From NCBI GenBank assembly GCA_002753225.1, contig PDZS01000001.1, forward strand, positions 282,381 through 346,380: a stretch of DNA of 64,000 bases. The letters are read 5' to 3'. The position numbers and the translations under genes were made by a program. Source of the DNA: Deltaproteobacteria bacterium YD0425bin51. GTDB taxonomy: Bacteria; Desulfobacterota; Desulfobacteria; Desulfobacterales; YD0425bin51. How positions within the stretch are numbered: position 1 is the stretch's first letter; the number at the start of each line of letters is the position of its first letter. The notes beneath the pieces are model-generated. The model was not told the origin of the DNA, did no database searches, and was given only the letters and a program-made list of their open reading frames with translations. This document shows positions 27,389-36,295 of the stretch, piece after piece.

Positions 27389-28438
27389 ATGAATTTTATA
27401 ATTCGTATAACTACTATGGTATTAATAATAATATATTTTTTGAGTTCTAAAGCCTTTACAAAAGACATTTCTTCCTTTGCAGAATTAGGTGATTATACTT
27501 TGGAAAATGGGGAAGTTATTCGTGATTGCATATTAGGTTATAGAACCTTCGGGAATTTGAATTCAGATAAATCTAATGCAGTATTGTTTCCAACATGGCT
27601 AGTTGGAACAAGTAAGGATCTTTCTGATCTTGGAATTATAGGGCAAGGAAAAATGGCTGACAGTTCTAAATATTTTATTATTGCAGTTGATGCCTTAGGT
27701 AATGGCGTTTCTTCTTCTCCATCAAATAGTAAATATCAACAAGGGAAAACATTTCCACAGTTTACAATTAATGACATTGTAAAGACTCAGTATGTTTTAA
27801 TAACAAAACATCTTAAAATACAACATCTTTTTGGAATAATTGGTATCTCAATGGGAGGTATGACAACTCTTCAATGGATGGTTTCCTATCCAGGATTTAT
27901 GGAAAAAGCTGTTGCTATTGCTGCTTCACCCCGTCTTACTTCTTATGATTTGCTATTATTGCAAGCTGAACTTAGCGCTATCGAATCATCCTCTATCTGC
28001 GGTGAAAAAGGAAAAAACAACGCAATGAAGACAGTAGCCGCTATACATACTCTGCATTCAAGAACACCCGGTTATATTCTGACTAATACACCTCCAGAGA
28101 ACTTTTCTCAATTTTTATCATCAGCAGAAAATATTATAATGAAATATGATCCTTATAATTGGGCATGGCAATTAAAAGCTATCATGAATCATGACATTTA
28201 TAAGAAATCAGGTAAATCAGAGGAACAGATAGCTAAGTTTTTAAAAATAAATAATCTGTTGATTTGGGCAGAGCAGGATAATATGATAAATCCTGAACCA
28301 CTAAAGAAATTTGCGGATCTTATAAATTCTGAAACTTTTGTATTGAAAGGTAATTGCGGACATTTTGCTTTTCTTTGTGAAATAGATATGTTGAGTGAAA
28401 GAGTAAAGCGATTTTTTGAGAAAAGAAACAATTATTGA
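27389..28438 (+). CDS. Exported alpha/beta-hydrolase related to homoserine O-acetyltransferase
   Basis: 349 residues from the ATG at 27389 (AAAGG 8 bases upstream); an in-frame ATG at 27317 would overlap the kinase gene by 59 bases and hide a signal peptide. The N-terminus (MNFIIRITTMVLIIIYFLSS) is a clear signal sequence. The body is MetX-like: a nucleophile elbow GISMGGMTTLQW, the oxyanion-type segment TWLVGTS, a late Asp (AEQDNMI) and a terminal His (GNCGHFAF). MetX itself is cytosolic, so this is more likely a periplasmic esterase/acyltransferase of unknown substrate. Confidence 0.82.
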   Translation: MNFIIRITTMVLIIIYFLSSKAFTKDISSFAELGDYTLENGEVIRDCILGYRTFGNLNSDKSNAVLFPTWLVGTSKDLSDLGIIGQGKMADSSKYFIIAVDALGNGVSSSPSNSKYQQGKTFPQFTINDIVKTQYVLITKHLKIQHLFGIIGISMGGMTTLQWMVSYPGFMEKAVAIAASPRLTSYDLLLLQAELSAIESSSICGEKGKNNAMKTVAAIHTLHSRTPGYILTNTPPENFSQFLSSAENIIMKYDPYNWAWQLKAIMNHDIYKKSGKSEEQIAKFLKINNLLIWAEQDNMINPEPLKKFADLINSETFVLKGNCGHFAFLCEIDMLSERVKRFFEKRNNY

Positions 28439-28463
28439 CAACAGATAATTTCCATTTTAAAAT
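28435..28463 (+). promoter_or_regulatory. Sigma70-type promoter for the cytochrome-metVF cluster
   Basis: A consensus -35 TTGACA (28435-28440) overlaps the stop codon of the hydrolase gene and is followed after exactly 17 bases by TAAAAT (28458-28463). Transcription would start near 28470, about 48 bases before the cytochrome start. This separates the redox cluster from the kinase/hydrolase genes upstream. Confidence 0.65.
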
Positions 28464-28517
28464 AGTAGAATTTATTTTTTTTAAAAAGACATTTTTTTAA
28501 CTTTAACAACCCGTCTA

Positions 28518-28964
28518 ATGGATATAAATATGAAGAAGGGAAAAAAGAAGCGTATATGTTTTGCAGCAATTTTTATTATTGCTATTTTATTTATAACTTC
28601 ATCTTATGTGACATCTAAAGTTGATTGTAATAGCTGCTTGGTAAAACAAAGACCTCTTGTTAGTTTCTCGCATAGTCAGCATATGAATAAGCTTGAATGT
28701 TTAGACTGTCATCATAAATATGAAAATGGGAAAAATATTTTAGAACAACAGGAATTAGAAGGTGCTAGTTATGATGACACCATTGTATTAAATAAACCTA
28801 TGGTTTCTTCTAATAAATCAGGATTTGCATGTATTTCATGCCATAATTTAAAGTCAAATATGTGTACAATGCAAGCATTCCATAAGCAGTGCATGGGTTG
28901 TCATGATAAAATGAAAAATAAAGGCTATAAACCTAATATGTGTTATGAGTGCCATAATAGTTAA
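28518..28964 (+). CDS. Membrane-anchored or periplasmic tetrahaem cytochrome c (class III-like)
   Basis: 148 residues. A basic N-terminus and hydrophobic stretch (about 12-32) form a signal peptide or anchor. Four CXXCH haem sites follow: C61, C105, C125 and C142; further histidines (H52, H55, H66, H122) can serve as sixth ligands, as in cytochrome c3. Size and context beside a TmcC-like protein suggest a TmcA/type II c3 role: exchanging electrons between periplasmic hydrogenases or formate dehydrogenases and a membrane complex. CNSC at 37-40 lacks the His and is not a haem site. First gene of the cluster. Confidence 0.88.
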   Translation: MDINMKKGKKKRICFAAIFIIAILFITSSYVTSKVDCNSCLVKQRPLVSFSHSQHMNKLECLDCHHKYENGKNILEQQELEGASYDDTIVLNKPMVSSNKSGFACISCHNLKSNMCTMQAFHKQCMGCHDKMKNKGYKPNMCYECHNS

Positions 28965-28975
28965 AGGGAATAAAA

Positions 28976-29653
28976 ATGGTTAAATCAAAGCAGAAACCCC
29001 TTGCAGAAATTAAAGATTTGCTTAAAAGCTATAGTTCTATATTAAATGTAGGGTGTGGAGGATGCGCCTCAGTTTGTCTTGCAGGAGGACAAAGAGAAGT
29101 CATAGCTTTAAATAATGAACTTTCTTTATTATTCAAACAAGAGGGATTGGATAAAAAGATCGATGGATACACTGTTGAACGCCAGTGCAATGTTGATTTT
29201 TTTCAAGGGTTAAGTGATGAAAGAATAAAGAAGTATGACTGCATTATATCAATGGCTTGTGGAGCTGGCGTTCAATTTTTAGCTGAAGCCTTTAAAAGTA
29301 AACCAGTTTTTCCTGCATTAAATACTGTTTCTATAGGGATTGATAAAGATATTGGTTTGTATGAAGAAAGGTGTCGTGCTTGTGGAGAGTGTGTATTAGC
29401 ATATACAGGAGGTATATGTCCTGTTACGAGATGTGCAAAAGGCCTTTTTAATGGTCCATGTGGTGGAACTAACAGGGGTAAATGTGAGATTGGTAATGAA
29501 TACCCTTGCGCTTGGTATGAGATTTATGAAAGGCTTAAAGAGCAAAATAGACTGCAGGATATAAAAAAGATTCAGCCCGCTATGCTGTGGAAGAATCAAG
29601 TATTAAGAGTAACAATTCAAGAACCATATCAAGAAAGATATAAGATGTATTAA
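28976..29653 (+). CDS. metV: MetV, zinc/iron-sulfur partner of methylene-tetrahydrofolate reductase
   Basis: 225 residues of the methylene-THF reductase C-terminal family (PF12225-type). There are two cysteine groups: GCGGCASVC (about 23-31) and a long C-terminal cluster RCRACGECV, GGICPVTRCAKGLFNGPCGGTNRGKCE, PCAWYEIYERLKE. In acetogens and other Wood-Ljungdahl organisms MetV binds MetF and passes electrons to its flavin. Here it stands second in a cluster that ends with metF, and is separated from it by a membrane cytochrome b and an iron-sulfur protein. RBS AAAGGGA. Confidence 0.92.
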   Translation: MVKSKQKPLAEIKDLLKSYSSILNVGCGGCASVCLAGGQREVIALNNELSLLFKQEGLDKKIDGYTVERQCNVDFFQGLSDERIKKYDCIISMACGAGVQFLAEAFKSKPVFPALNTVSIGIDKDIGLYEERCRACGECVLAYTGGICPVTRCAKGLFNGPCGGTNRGKCEIGNEYPCAWYEIYERLKEQNRLQDIKKIQPAMLWKNQVLRVTIQEPYQERYKMY

Positions 29654-29656
29654 GTT

Positions 29657-30355
29657 ATGGAACATATTAATTCTATTTATGTATTAGTCTATAATCTTGT
29701 AAGAGGTCCACTTGTTTGGATATCCTCCATTATTTTTATTGTTGGAACTATCTATCAAATATGGCAAATGTTACTTTTGACAAAAATAAATACTAGACCA
29801 ATTATTAAGGTTTTTGATAAACAATATAATGAAACTCATGAAAAGAATAAAGAAGAAAGTTGTTTTTCAAGTCTTAAAAGAACAATTTGTGGAATACACC
29901 CGATAATGATAGTTGTAACTACATTATTTCATATTCTCTTAATTATTATTCCATTAACGCTTTTAGCACATAATATTTTACTTGAGAATGCAGTGGGATT
30001 TTCCCTTTTTTCTTTTTCTGAAAAAATAAGTGATATTTTAACAGTTTTATTTTTAGTATCCTCTTTTTTCTTTTTTATTAGGAGAATATTTTTAAAGCGC
30101 GTACGAATAATATCAACTTTTTATGATTATTTTATCTGGTTTTTAGCAACAGCTCCTTTTTTAACAGGTTTTTTAGCATACCATCATATTTTTAATTATA
30201 GAATAATTATCACTTTACATATTTTTTTAGGGGAGCTTATGCTAGTTGCTATTCCTTTTACAAAATTTTCTCATATGATTTTCTTTTTTGTATTTCGTTT
30301 TATAGTTGTAAATGAATACAGTTTCAGAAAACATCAAGTTATTCGAACATGGTAA
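29657..30355 (+). CDS. TmcC/HmeC-like membrane cytochrome b
   Basis: 232 residues with about five membrane helices and histidines suited to haem b (H92 in LFHILL, HH at about 176-177, H188 in TLHIFLGEL, H206 in FSHMIFF). The segments YNLVRGPLVWISSIIFIVG, VRIISTFYDYF, TAPFLTGFLAYHH and IPFTKFSHMIFFF follow the pattern I know for TmcC of Desulfovibrio and the wider NarI/DsrM group. Such proteins exchange electrons with menaquinone or periplasmic cytochromes and a cytosolic FeS partner. It starts 3 bases after metV, so both are coupled. Confidence 0.85.
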   Translation: MEHINSIYVLVYNLVRGPLVWISSIIFIVGTIYQIWQMLLLTKINTRPIIKVFDKQYNETHEKNKEESCFSSLKRTICGIHPIMIVVTTLFHILLIIIPLTLLAHNILLENAVGFSLFSFSEKISDILTVLFLVSSFFFFIRRIFLKRVRIISTFYDYFIWFLATAPFLTGFLAYHHIFNYRIIITLHIFLGELMLVAIPFTKFSHMIFFFVFRFIVVNEYSFRKHQVIRTW

Positions 30356-30361
30356 AAAATT

Positions 30362-30721
30362 ATGACTGAAATGATACAGGAAATTCTTAAAGAATATAAT
30401 GCTAAAATGAAGTTATCTTTGAAGGTTTGTGCACATTGCAGCTTATGTGCAGAAAGCTGCTTTATGTTTATAAAGAATAATAAAAACCCAATATATATGC
30501 CCTCATATAAATTTATTAATTCCATTGGTAAAATTTATAAAAAAAAGGGAAATGTTGATTTAAAAATGCTTGAAGATATGAAACCTATTATATGGAAAAA
30601 TTGTGTATTATGCACGAGGTGTTATTGTCCATTAGGAATTGATATTCCCTCAATGATATCTTTGGCTCGAACTATATGTCGTATGTCAGGTGTGTACCCA
30701 CAATATAATGAAATTTACTAA
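30362..30721 (+). CDS. HdrC-like 4Fe-4S protein (short TmcB/DsrK-like, no CCG domains)
   Basis: 119 residues with two cubane motifs: CAHCSLCAESC (about 22-32) and CVLCTRCYCP (about 81-90). The second is irregular: CX2CX2CXCP instead of CX2CX2CX3CP. The remainder resembles HdrC and the N-terminal part of TmcB/HmeD/DsrK, but the CCG cofactor domains of those proteins are absent, so this is a pure electron carrier. It lies 6 bases after the cytochrome b gene and probably docks on its cytosolic face, passing electrons to or from MetV. Confidence 0.85.
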   Translation: MTEMIQEILKEYNAKMKLSLKVCAHCSLCAESCFMFIKNNKNPIYMPSYKFINSIGKIYKKKGNVDLKMLEDMKPIIWKNCVLCTRCYCPLGIDIPSMISLARTICRMSGVYPQYNEIY

Positions 30722-30750
30722 CTTAAAAAAATAGACGGATAGAAAGACCT

Positions 30751-31674
30751 ATGGAATTGAAATCTGAAAGTAAATTGGAAAAAATTTTAAAACAAGGACA
30801 TTTCGCATTTACCGGAGAAATAGGACCTCCTAAAGGAGCTAATGTCCAAGCCATTCGCGAAAAAGCAAAATACTTAAAAGGGAATGTAGATATGGTTAAC
30901 ATAACAGATAACCAGACTGCAGTAGTCCGAATGTCTAGCTGGGCTGCATCCTTAATTGTTTTAAGCGAAGGATTAGAACCTAATTACCAGATGGTTTGTC
31001 GAGACCGCAACCGTTTAGCTATGCAATCTGATATCTTGGGGGCATACGCTCATGGAATCAGAAATATGCTTTGTCTTTCAGGAGATCATCAGAAATTTGG
31101 AAATCAGCCATTTGCTAAAGGTGTTTTTGATATTGATTCTATTCAATTAGTTAATATGGTCAAGATGATGAGAGATGAGGGTAAATTTTTAAACGGCGAA
31201 GAGATTGATGGAATACCAAAACTATTTATAGGGGCTGCTGAAAATCCATTTGCAGATCCTTTTGAGTGGAGAGTTCCTAGGCTTGCAAAGAAAATTGAAG
31301 CTGGAGCTGATTTTATTCAAACACAATGCGTCTATAATATGGGAAAAATGCGGGAATGGATAAAAATTGCAAGAGAAGAAGGACTAACTGAAAAAATATA
31401 TATTCTTGCAGGAGTTACTCCAATGAAGAGCCTTGGTATGGCAAAATATATGCAGAGTAAAGTTCCGGGTATGGATGTCCCTGATGAAATTATAAAACGT
31501 CTGCAAGGCGTTGATAAAAAGAATATATCAAATGAAGGCATTAAAATTGCCTGTGAACAGATAGAAGAGTTTAAAGAAATGAAAGGTGTTTCTGGCGTTC
31601 ATCTTATGGCTATTGAATGGGAGCATAAAGTACCAGAAATAGCTGAACGCGCTAAAATGCTTCCAAGGCCATAG
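30751..31674 (+). CDS. metF: Methylene-tetrahydrofolate reductase MetF
   Basis: 307 residues, TIM-barrel flavoprotein family. Visible are FTGEIGPPKGAN (catalytic Glu), VNITDNQTA, NMLCLSGDH, FIGAAENPFADP, GADFIQTQCVYN and ILAGVTPMKS. It interconverts 5,10-methylene-THF and 5-methyl-THF in the methyl branch of the Wood-Ljungdahl pathway. The clostridial-type form has no NADH domain and needs MetV. It is 29 bases after the FeS protein gene. Direction (CO2 fixation or acetyl-CoA oxidation) depends on the organism. Confidence 0.94.
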   Translation: MELKSESKLEKILKQGHFAFTGEIGPPKGANVQAIREKAKYLKGNVDMVNITDNQTAVVRMSSWAASLIVLSEGLEPNYQMVCRDRNRLAMQSDILGAYAHGIRNMLCLSGDHQKFGNQPFAKGVFDIDSIQLVNMVKMMRDEGKFLNGEEIDGIPKLFIGAAENPFADPFEWRVPRLAKKIEAGADFIQTQCVYNMGKMREWIKIAREEGLTEKIYILAGVTPMKSLGMAKYMQSKVPGMDVPDEIIKRLQGVDKKNISNEGIKIACEQIEEFKEMKGVSGVHLMAIEWEHKVPEIAERAKMLPRP

Positions 31675-31698
31675 GATTAATGTATCATCTGATTTTTA

Positions 31699-31727
31699 TT
31701 GACATAAAATGAGATATTGGTTAAAAG
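31699..31727 (+). promoter_or_regulatory. Probable promoter of rplM-rpsI
   Basis: A consensus -35 TTGACA (31699-31704) in the 91-base gap before rplM; 17 bases later stands TAAAAG (31722-31727), a weaker -10. The remaining leader is about 30 bases. Confidence 0.45.
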
Positions 31728-31765
31728 GATAGAATTATCTTATTGAATATAGGGAGATTTAAAGA

Positions 31766-32200
31766 GTGAAAAAGTATACTTACAGTGCAAAAAAAGGTGA
31801 CTATAAAGCAAAATGGTATATTATAGATGCAAATGGTCTGGTTTTAGGGAGATTATCTTCCATGGTTGCTTCTAGACTAAAAGGAAAATGTAATCCATTA
31901 TATACTCCTCATTCAGATATGGGTGATTTCATTGTTATTGTAAATGCTGATAAGATTTTACTTACAGGCAAAAAAACAGAACAAAAATGCTATTATCATC
32001 ATAGTGGATATCCTGGAGGATTAAAAACTACTATTGCAAAAGATCTAATGAAAAAGAAACCTGAGGATTTAATTCGTATTGCAGTAAAAGGTATGTTGCC
32101 TAAAAATAGTCTTGGCAGAGACATGGGAAGAAAACTTAAAGTTTATGCAGGTGAAAAACACCCTCATGCTGCTCAACAGCCTGAGATGTTGAAATTATAA
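31766..32200 (+). CDS. rplM: 50S ribosomal protein L13
   Basis: 144 residues, standard length, with WYIIDANGLVLGRLSSMVAS, YTPHSDMGDFIVIVNADK, YHHSGYPGG and AVKGMLPKNSLGR. The start is GTG; AGGGAG lies about 9 bases upstream and no better ATG exists. It forms the conserved pair with rpsI and binds 23S rRNA early in assembly. Confidence 0.97.
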   Translation: MKKYTYSAKKGDYKAKWYIIDANGLVLGRLSSMVASRLKGKCNPLYTPHSDMGDFIVIVNADKILLTGKKTEQKCYYHHSGYPGGLKTTIAKDLMKKKPEDLIRIAVKGMLPKNSLGRDMGRKLKVYAGEKHPHAAQQPEMLKL

Positions 32201-32218
32201 TTATTTTTGGAGTAGATT

Positions 32219-32614
32219 ATGGAAAAAAGTCGTTCATATTATGCAACTGGAAGAAGAAAGACAGCTATATCAAGAACATGGCTTAAGCCAGGGAATGGTA
32301 AAATAACAATTAATGATAAATCAATTGAGGAATATTTTCCCCTTGAATCCATGAGAAATTTTTTGTCAAGGCCGCTTACTTTAACTAATACAGCAACTTC
32401 TTATGATGTTACTATAATGGTTTTGGGTGGAGGAATTGCAGGGCAAGCAGGAGCTATTCGGCATGGCATAACAAGAGCGCTTTTGATAATAAATTCTGAT
32501 TTAAGGCCAGTTCTTAAAAAGGCTGGTTTTATTACTCGTGACTCTAGATCTAAAGAAAGAAAGAAATACGGTCAAAAATCAGCACGAGCACGTTTCCAAT
32601 TTTCAAAACGCTAA
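32219..32614 (+). CDS. rpsI: 30S ribosomal protein S9
   Basis: 131 residues ending in the conserved basic tail KSARARFQFSKR that reaches the P-site tRNA. Internal signatures are ATGRRKTAISRTW, GGGIAGQAGAIRHGI and RDSRSKERKKYG. It follows rplM by 18 bases with RBS TGGAG and is closed by an intrinsic terminator. Confidence 0.97.
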   Translation: MEKSRSYYATGRRKTAISRTWLKPGNGKITINDKSIEEYFPLESMRNFLSRPLTLTNTATSYDVTIMVLGGGIAGQAGAIRHGITRALLIINSDLRPVLKKAGFITRDSRSKERKKYGQKSARARFQFSKR

Positions 32615-32638
32615 AATATTTTTTTATTTTTTTAAAAG

Positions 32639-32676
32639 AAAGGGAATAGTTGATATGATACTATTCCTTTTTTTTT
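32639..32676 (+). terminator. Rho-independent terminator of rplM-rpsI
   Basis: AAAGGGAATAGT pairs with ACTATTCCTTTT (12 pairs, one G-U) around a 9-base loop and runs straight into an unbroken T-tract up to 32676. It lies 25 bases after the rpsI stop and 20 bases before the next start codon. Confidence 0.85.
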
Positions 32677-32695
32677 GATTTGTGAAGGAATTATT

Positions 32696-33826
32696 ATGAA
32701 ACCTCAACAATTTTTACTAATAATTATTTTTAGCTTCATCTTTTTTCCATTGTCACCTGCTTTATGTGACCAACAATCTCAACCAACAACTACTGTTGTG
32801 CCATCCCCACCTTCTTGTGAATCCCAGTCATTACTTGCCAGTTTAAGAGTAAATAGTCCAATAGATTTTTGCGGGGAGAAGATGCCACTTGATAATCCTG
32901 ATGTTCGCGAACAATTTGAGAGAGAGATGCTTCTTTCTTTATGGAATCGCCCGCAGGTTATTTTGTGGTTGAAAAGAGCTGGAAGATATTTCCCTTATAT
33001 TGAAGACATGCTAAAGAAAAATAATATGCCGGATGACATAAAATATGTGGTTATAGTTGAAAGCTCTCTTATTGCAGGTTCAGTATCCTCAAAAGGTGCT
33101 GCTGGCTTTTGGCAGTTTATAGAAAGTACCGGAGTGCGGTATAACTTAAAAATCAACTCAGATGTTGATGAACGGAGAAATTTTTTTGCTTCAACACAGG
33201 CAGCCGTACAATATCTGAAAGATATTCATCAACTTTTTAAATCATGGACGCTTGCTGCTGCTGCCTATAACATGGGTGAAGAAGGTTTGAGGGCTGAGAG
33301 CTTTATCCAAAAGACGAAAAATTTTTACTTTCTTAATCTTCCTCAAGAAACAGAAAGATATATTTTCAAAATTGTATGCGCAAAATTGATTATATCAAAT
33401 CCCCAAAGCTATGGATTTTGTCTTGCACCAGAAGATATTTATAAGCCTTTAGAATGTGACAGCGTTGAATTTTCATGTCAAAGTCCAATTCCAGTACAGC
33501 TTATAGCTGAAGCAGCAGATACTTATTTTAAAGTTATAAAAGAGTTAAACCCAGAAATTAGAGGTTATTACTTATCTAGTGGAAAATATTCTCTATTAAT
33601 ACCCAAAGCTTCTGCCAGTAGATTTTATATAAAGCTTAAAAAACTTACAGATGAATGGCAGGCAGAAAAAAATAAACATACTTATATTGTAAAAAAAGGG
33701 GATAATATTTATTCTATTGCCAAAAAATTTGATGTTCCAGTAGTTGCAATTTTAATCTGGAACCAGAGGAGTGGAAGCAAGCCTTTAAATCCTGGAGAAC
33801 AATTATTTATATATCACAGGAATTAA
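32696..33826 (+). CDS. LysM-containing lytic transglycosylase (MltD-like)
   Basis: 376 residues from the ATG at 32696, chosen over the one at 32675 because AAGGAA lies 6 bases upstream and it places a clean signal peptide (hydrophobic about 6-22, ending PALCDQ) at the N-terminus. The earlier ATG lies within the terminator T-tract. The transglycosylase domain (about 90-230) has the catalytic Glu in VIVESSLIAGSVSSKGAAGFW and AAAYNMGE. One C-terminal LysM (about 328-372, YIVKKGDNIYSIAKKF) binds peptidoglycan. It remodels the cell wall in the periplasm. Confidence 0.92.
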   Translation: MKPQQFLLIIIFSFIFFPLSPALCDQQSQPTTTVVPSPPSCESQSLLASLRVNSPIDFCGEKMPLDNPDVREQFEREMLLSLWNRPQVILWLKRAGRYFPYIEDMLKKNNMPDDIKYVVIVESSLIAGSVSSKGAAGFWQFIESTGVRYNLKINSDVDERRNFFASTQAAVQYLKDIHQLFKSWTLAAAAYNMGEEGLRAESFIQKTKNFYFLNLPQETERYIFKIVCAKLIISNPQSYGFCLAPEDIYKPLECDSVEFSCQSPIPVQLIAEAADTYFKVIKELNPEIRGYYLSSGKYSLLIPKASASRFYIKLKKLTDEWQAEKNKHTYIVKKGDNIYSIAKKFDVPVVAILIWNQRSGSKPLNPGEQLFIYHRN

Positions 33827-33848
33827 TTTACAACTCTACAAATACAGA

Positions 33849-34532
33849 ATGAAGATACTTATTGTTGATGACGAAGAAGATATCATAGAACTTGTTAGAT
33901 TTCATTTAAAAAGGGAAGGTTATGATGTCTTAGAAGCATCATCCGGAGAGCAAGCTATAAATCTTGCTCTATCAAAATCTTTGGATTTAATTGTTTTAGA
34001 CCTTATGCTTCCAGGTATAGATGGATTGGAGGTTACAAGGATACTTAAACAAGAACCCAAAACTAAAAATATTCCAATAATTATGCTTACAGCAAAAGGG
34101 GAAGAAGCAGATATAGTAGTAGGATTAGAGCTTGGAGCTGACGATTATATAACTAAGCCTTTTAGTCCTAAAGTTATAATTGCTCGTGTTAAAGCAGTTT
34201 TTAGAAGGGCAAAAACAAAAGAAATACCAGATGGAGAAATCGTAAATATTTACGATATTTTAATAAATAAAAACAAAAGGACTGTTAGTTCAAGAGGAAA
34301 ACAAGTTGACTTAACATTCTCGGAATTTAAACTTCTCCTTTATCTTGCAAACCTCCCTGGTTGGGTATTTACTAGGACTCAGATAGTTGACGCTGTACAT
34401 GGTGAAGATTATCCTGTTACAGATCGCTCAGTTGATGTTCAGATTGTAGGTCTTAGAAAGAAACTTGGCGATTGTGGAAATTATATAGAAACAATTAGGG
34501 GGGTGGGATATAGATTCAAAGAAAACCCATGA
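33849..34532 (+). CDS. phoB: PhoB-like response regulator (copy 1)
   Basis: 227 residues: receiver (1-120) with phosphoacceptor D51 (LIVLDLMLPG) and KPFSPK, then an OmpR/PhoB winged helix (about 130-225; DLTFSEFKLL, VDVQIVGLRKKLG, IETIRGVGYRF). It activates phosphate-starvation genes when phosphorylated by PhoR. It is coupled to phoR copy 1 by ATGA. No Pho box is visible directly upstream, unlike the pst side. It is a close paralogue of the regulator at 45088-45780. Confidence 0.9.
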   Translation: MKILIVDDEEDIIELVRFHLKREGYDVLEASSGEQAINLALSKSLDLIVLDLMLPGIDGLEVTRILKQEPKTKNIPIIMLTAKGEEADIVVGLELGADDYITKPFSPKVIIARVKAVFRRAKTKEIPDGEIVNIYDILINKNKRTVSSRGKQVDLTFSEFKLLLYLANLPGWVFTRTQIVDAVHGEDYPVTDRSVDVQIVGLRKKLGDCGNYIETIRGVGYRFKENP

Positions 34533-36295
34533 AAAATAAACGTAAACTATTTTGGCAGATTTACCCTTCATATTTTTTTATCATTTTAGTTTCAATGATA
34601 GCGCTTGCCGTACATTCATCTATTGTCATACATGATTTCTTTTTAAATCAAACTATTTTTTCACTTGAAGAAAAGGGAAAGATAGTTGAGCATCAATTTT
34701 TACAGCATTTTTCTCCTTTAAACAAAGAAGCTATTCGTAATTTGTGCATAGAAATAGGGAAAAAATCGTCAACACGTATAACTATTATTATCCCTTCTGG
34801 AGAAGTTGTTGGTGATTCAATTGAACCAGTAGAAAAAATGGACAACCATATAAATCGCCCAGAAATTATTGAAGCTTTAAATAGGAAATTAGGCAGTGCA
34901 ATAAGATACAGCAGTACTTTAAAAAGCGATCTGATGTATGTTGCTGTTCCATTGCTTAAAGATGGAAAAATTGTAGGTTTTTTAAGAACTTCTTTACCTA
35001 TCAATTATATTTCAAAAGCCTTAACATCTCTTCAAAAAAATATCATGATATGGGGATTTTTTATTGTTTTTTTTGCTGGAATTATAAGCTTAATTATTTC
35101 TCGTTATATAAGCCATCCTCTAGAAGAAATGAAAGAGGGGGCAAAACGTTTTGCTGATGGAGATTTAAAATATAAGCTTAGCCTACCAAAAACAGAAGAG
35201 TTAAGTAGTTTAGCCAGTACTATGAATATGATGGCTAAAGAACTTGATGATCGCATGAATACTGTAATAAGAAACCAAAATGAATTGAAAGCTGTTTTGG
35301 CTAGTATGACAGAAGGAGTAATTGCAGTAGATATGGATGAAAAGATTATAAATATAAATAATGAAGCATCTCATATGTTTGATATTAATTTATCAAAGTC
35401 TGCAAATTTAAGTATTTATGAAGTTATACGAAATGTTGATTTGCAAACATTTGTTAAAGATGTTCTATTTGCTGGAACTTTTAAAGAAAAAGACATAAGA
35501 AGTGAAAAAAGCATTTTAAACGCAAGATGCACGCCTATTTGTGATTCAAGCGCAAATAGAATCGGCGCCCTTATTGTTTTAAATGACGTAACACAAATGC
35601 GGCAGCTTGAAACAATGCGAAAAGATTTTGTGGCAAATGTTTCCCATGAGCTTAAAACTCCTCTTACAGCAATTAAAGGCTTTGTTGAAACATTAAAAGA
35701 ATGTTTTAAAGAAGATTTAGAACAGGCAGAATATTTTTTAGAAATTATAGAAAAGCATGTAAACAGATTAAATGCAATTATAGACGACTTATTAAATTTA
35801 TCTAAAATTGAGTTAGAAGATGAAAGAAAAAAGATTAAATTTACTCAAACTCAACTTTTATCAGTTTTAAAAGAGGCTATTCAAATTTGTGAAGCGAAGG
35901 CTATAGACAAAAAAATAAAAATTAATCTTGTTTGTGATAAAAATATATTTGTTAAAATAGATTCCTGCCTCATGGAGCAGGCTTTTATCAATTTAATTGA
36001 TAATGCAATTAAATACAACAATGGAGAGGGAATAATTGAGGTTTGCGTGAAATATGAAAATGGTGAACTAATTATAAGCATTAAAGATCAAGGGATTGGT
36101 ATTCCCAAAGAGCATCTCCCTAGAATTTTTGAGAGATTTTATAGAGTAGACAAAGCTAGAAGCAGAAAATTAGGAGGAACTGGTCTTGGACTTTCCATTG
36201 TAAAACATATAGTAATTGCACATGGAGGTCAGATCAAAGTAGCAAGTGAATTGAATAAAGGCTCTATTTTTACAATCTATCTAAAATACAATTAA
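34529..36295 (+). CDS. phoR: PhoR-like phosphate sensor histidine kinase (copy 1)
   Basis: 588 residues: membrane helix (about 10-32), periplasmic sensor region (about 35-165), second helix (about 170-192), HAMP (about 193-245), PAS (about 250-360), HisKA with H373 (NVSHELKTPLTAIKGF) and HATPase (DQGIGIPKEHLPRIFERFYRVD, GTGLGLSIVKH). This is the Gram-positive/Desulfobacterota PhoR layout with a real periplasmic domain. It converges with the GGDEF-EAL gene 19 bases away. Confidence 0.92.
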   Translation: MKNKRKLFWQIYPSYFFIILVSMIALAVHSSIVIHDFFLNQTIFSLEEKGKIVEHQFLQHFSPLNKEAIRNLCIEIGKKSSTRITIIIPSGEVVGDSIEPVEKMDNHINRPEIIEALNRKLGSAIRYSSTLKSDLMYVAVPLLKDGKIVGFLRTSLPINYISKALTSLQKNIMIWGFFIVFFAGIISLIISRYISHPLEEMKEGAKRFADGDLKYKLSLPKTEELSSLASTMNMMAKELDDRMNTVIRNQNELKAVLASMTEGVIAVDMDEKIININNEASHMFDINLSKSANLSIYEVIRNVDLQTFVKDVLFAGTFKEKDIRSEKSILNARCTPICDSSANRIGALIVLNDVTQMRQLETMRKDFVANVSHELKTPLTAIKGFVETLKECFKEDLEQAEYFLEIIEKHVNRLNAIIDDLLNLSKIELEDERKKIKFTQTQLLSVLKEAIQICEAKAIDKKIKINLVCDKNIFVKIDSCLMEQAFINLIDNAIKYNNGEGIIEVCVKYENGELIISIKDQGIGIPKEHLPRIFERFYRVDKARSRKLGGTGLGLSIVKHIVIAHGGQIKVASELNKGSIFTIYLKYN

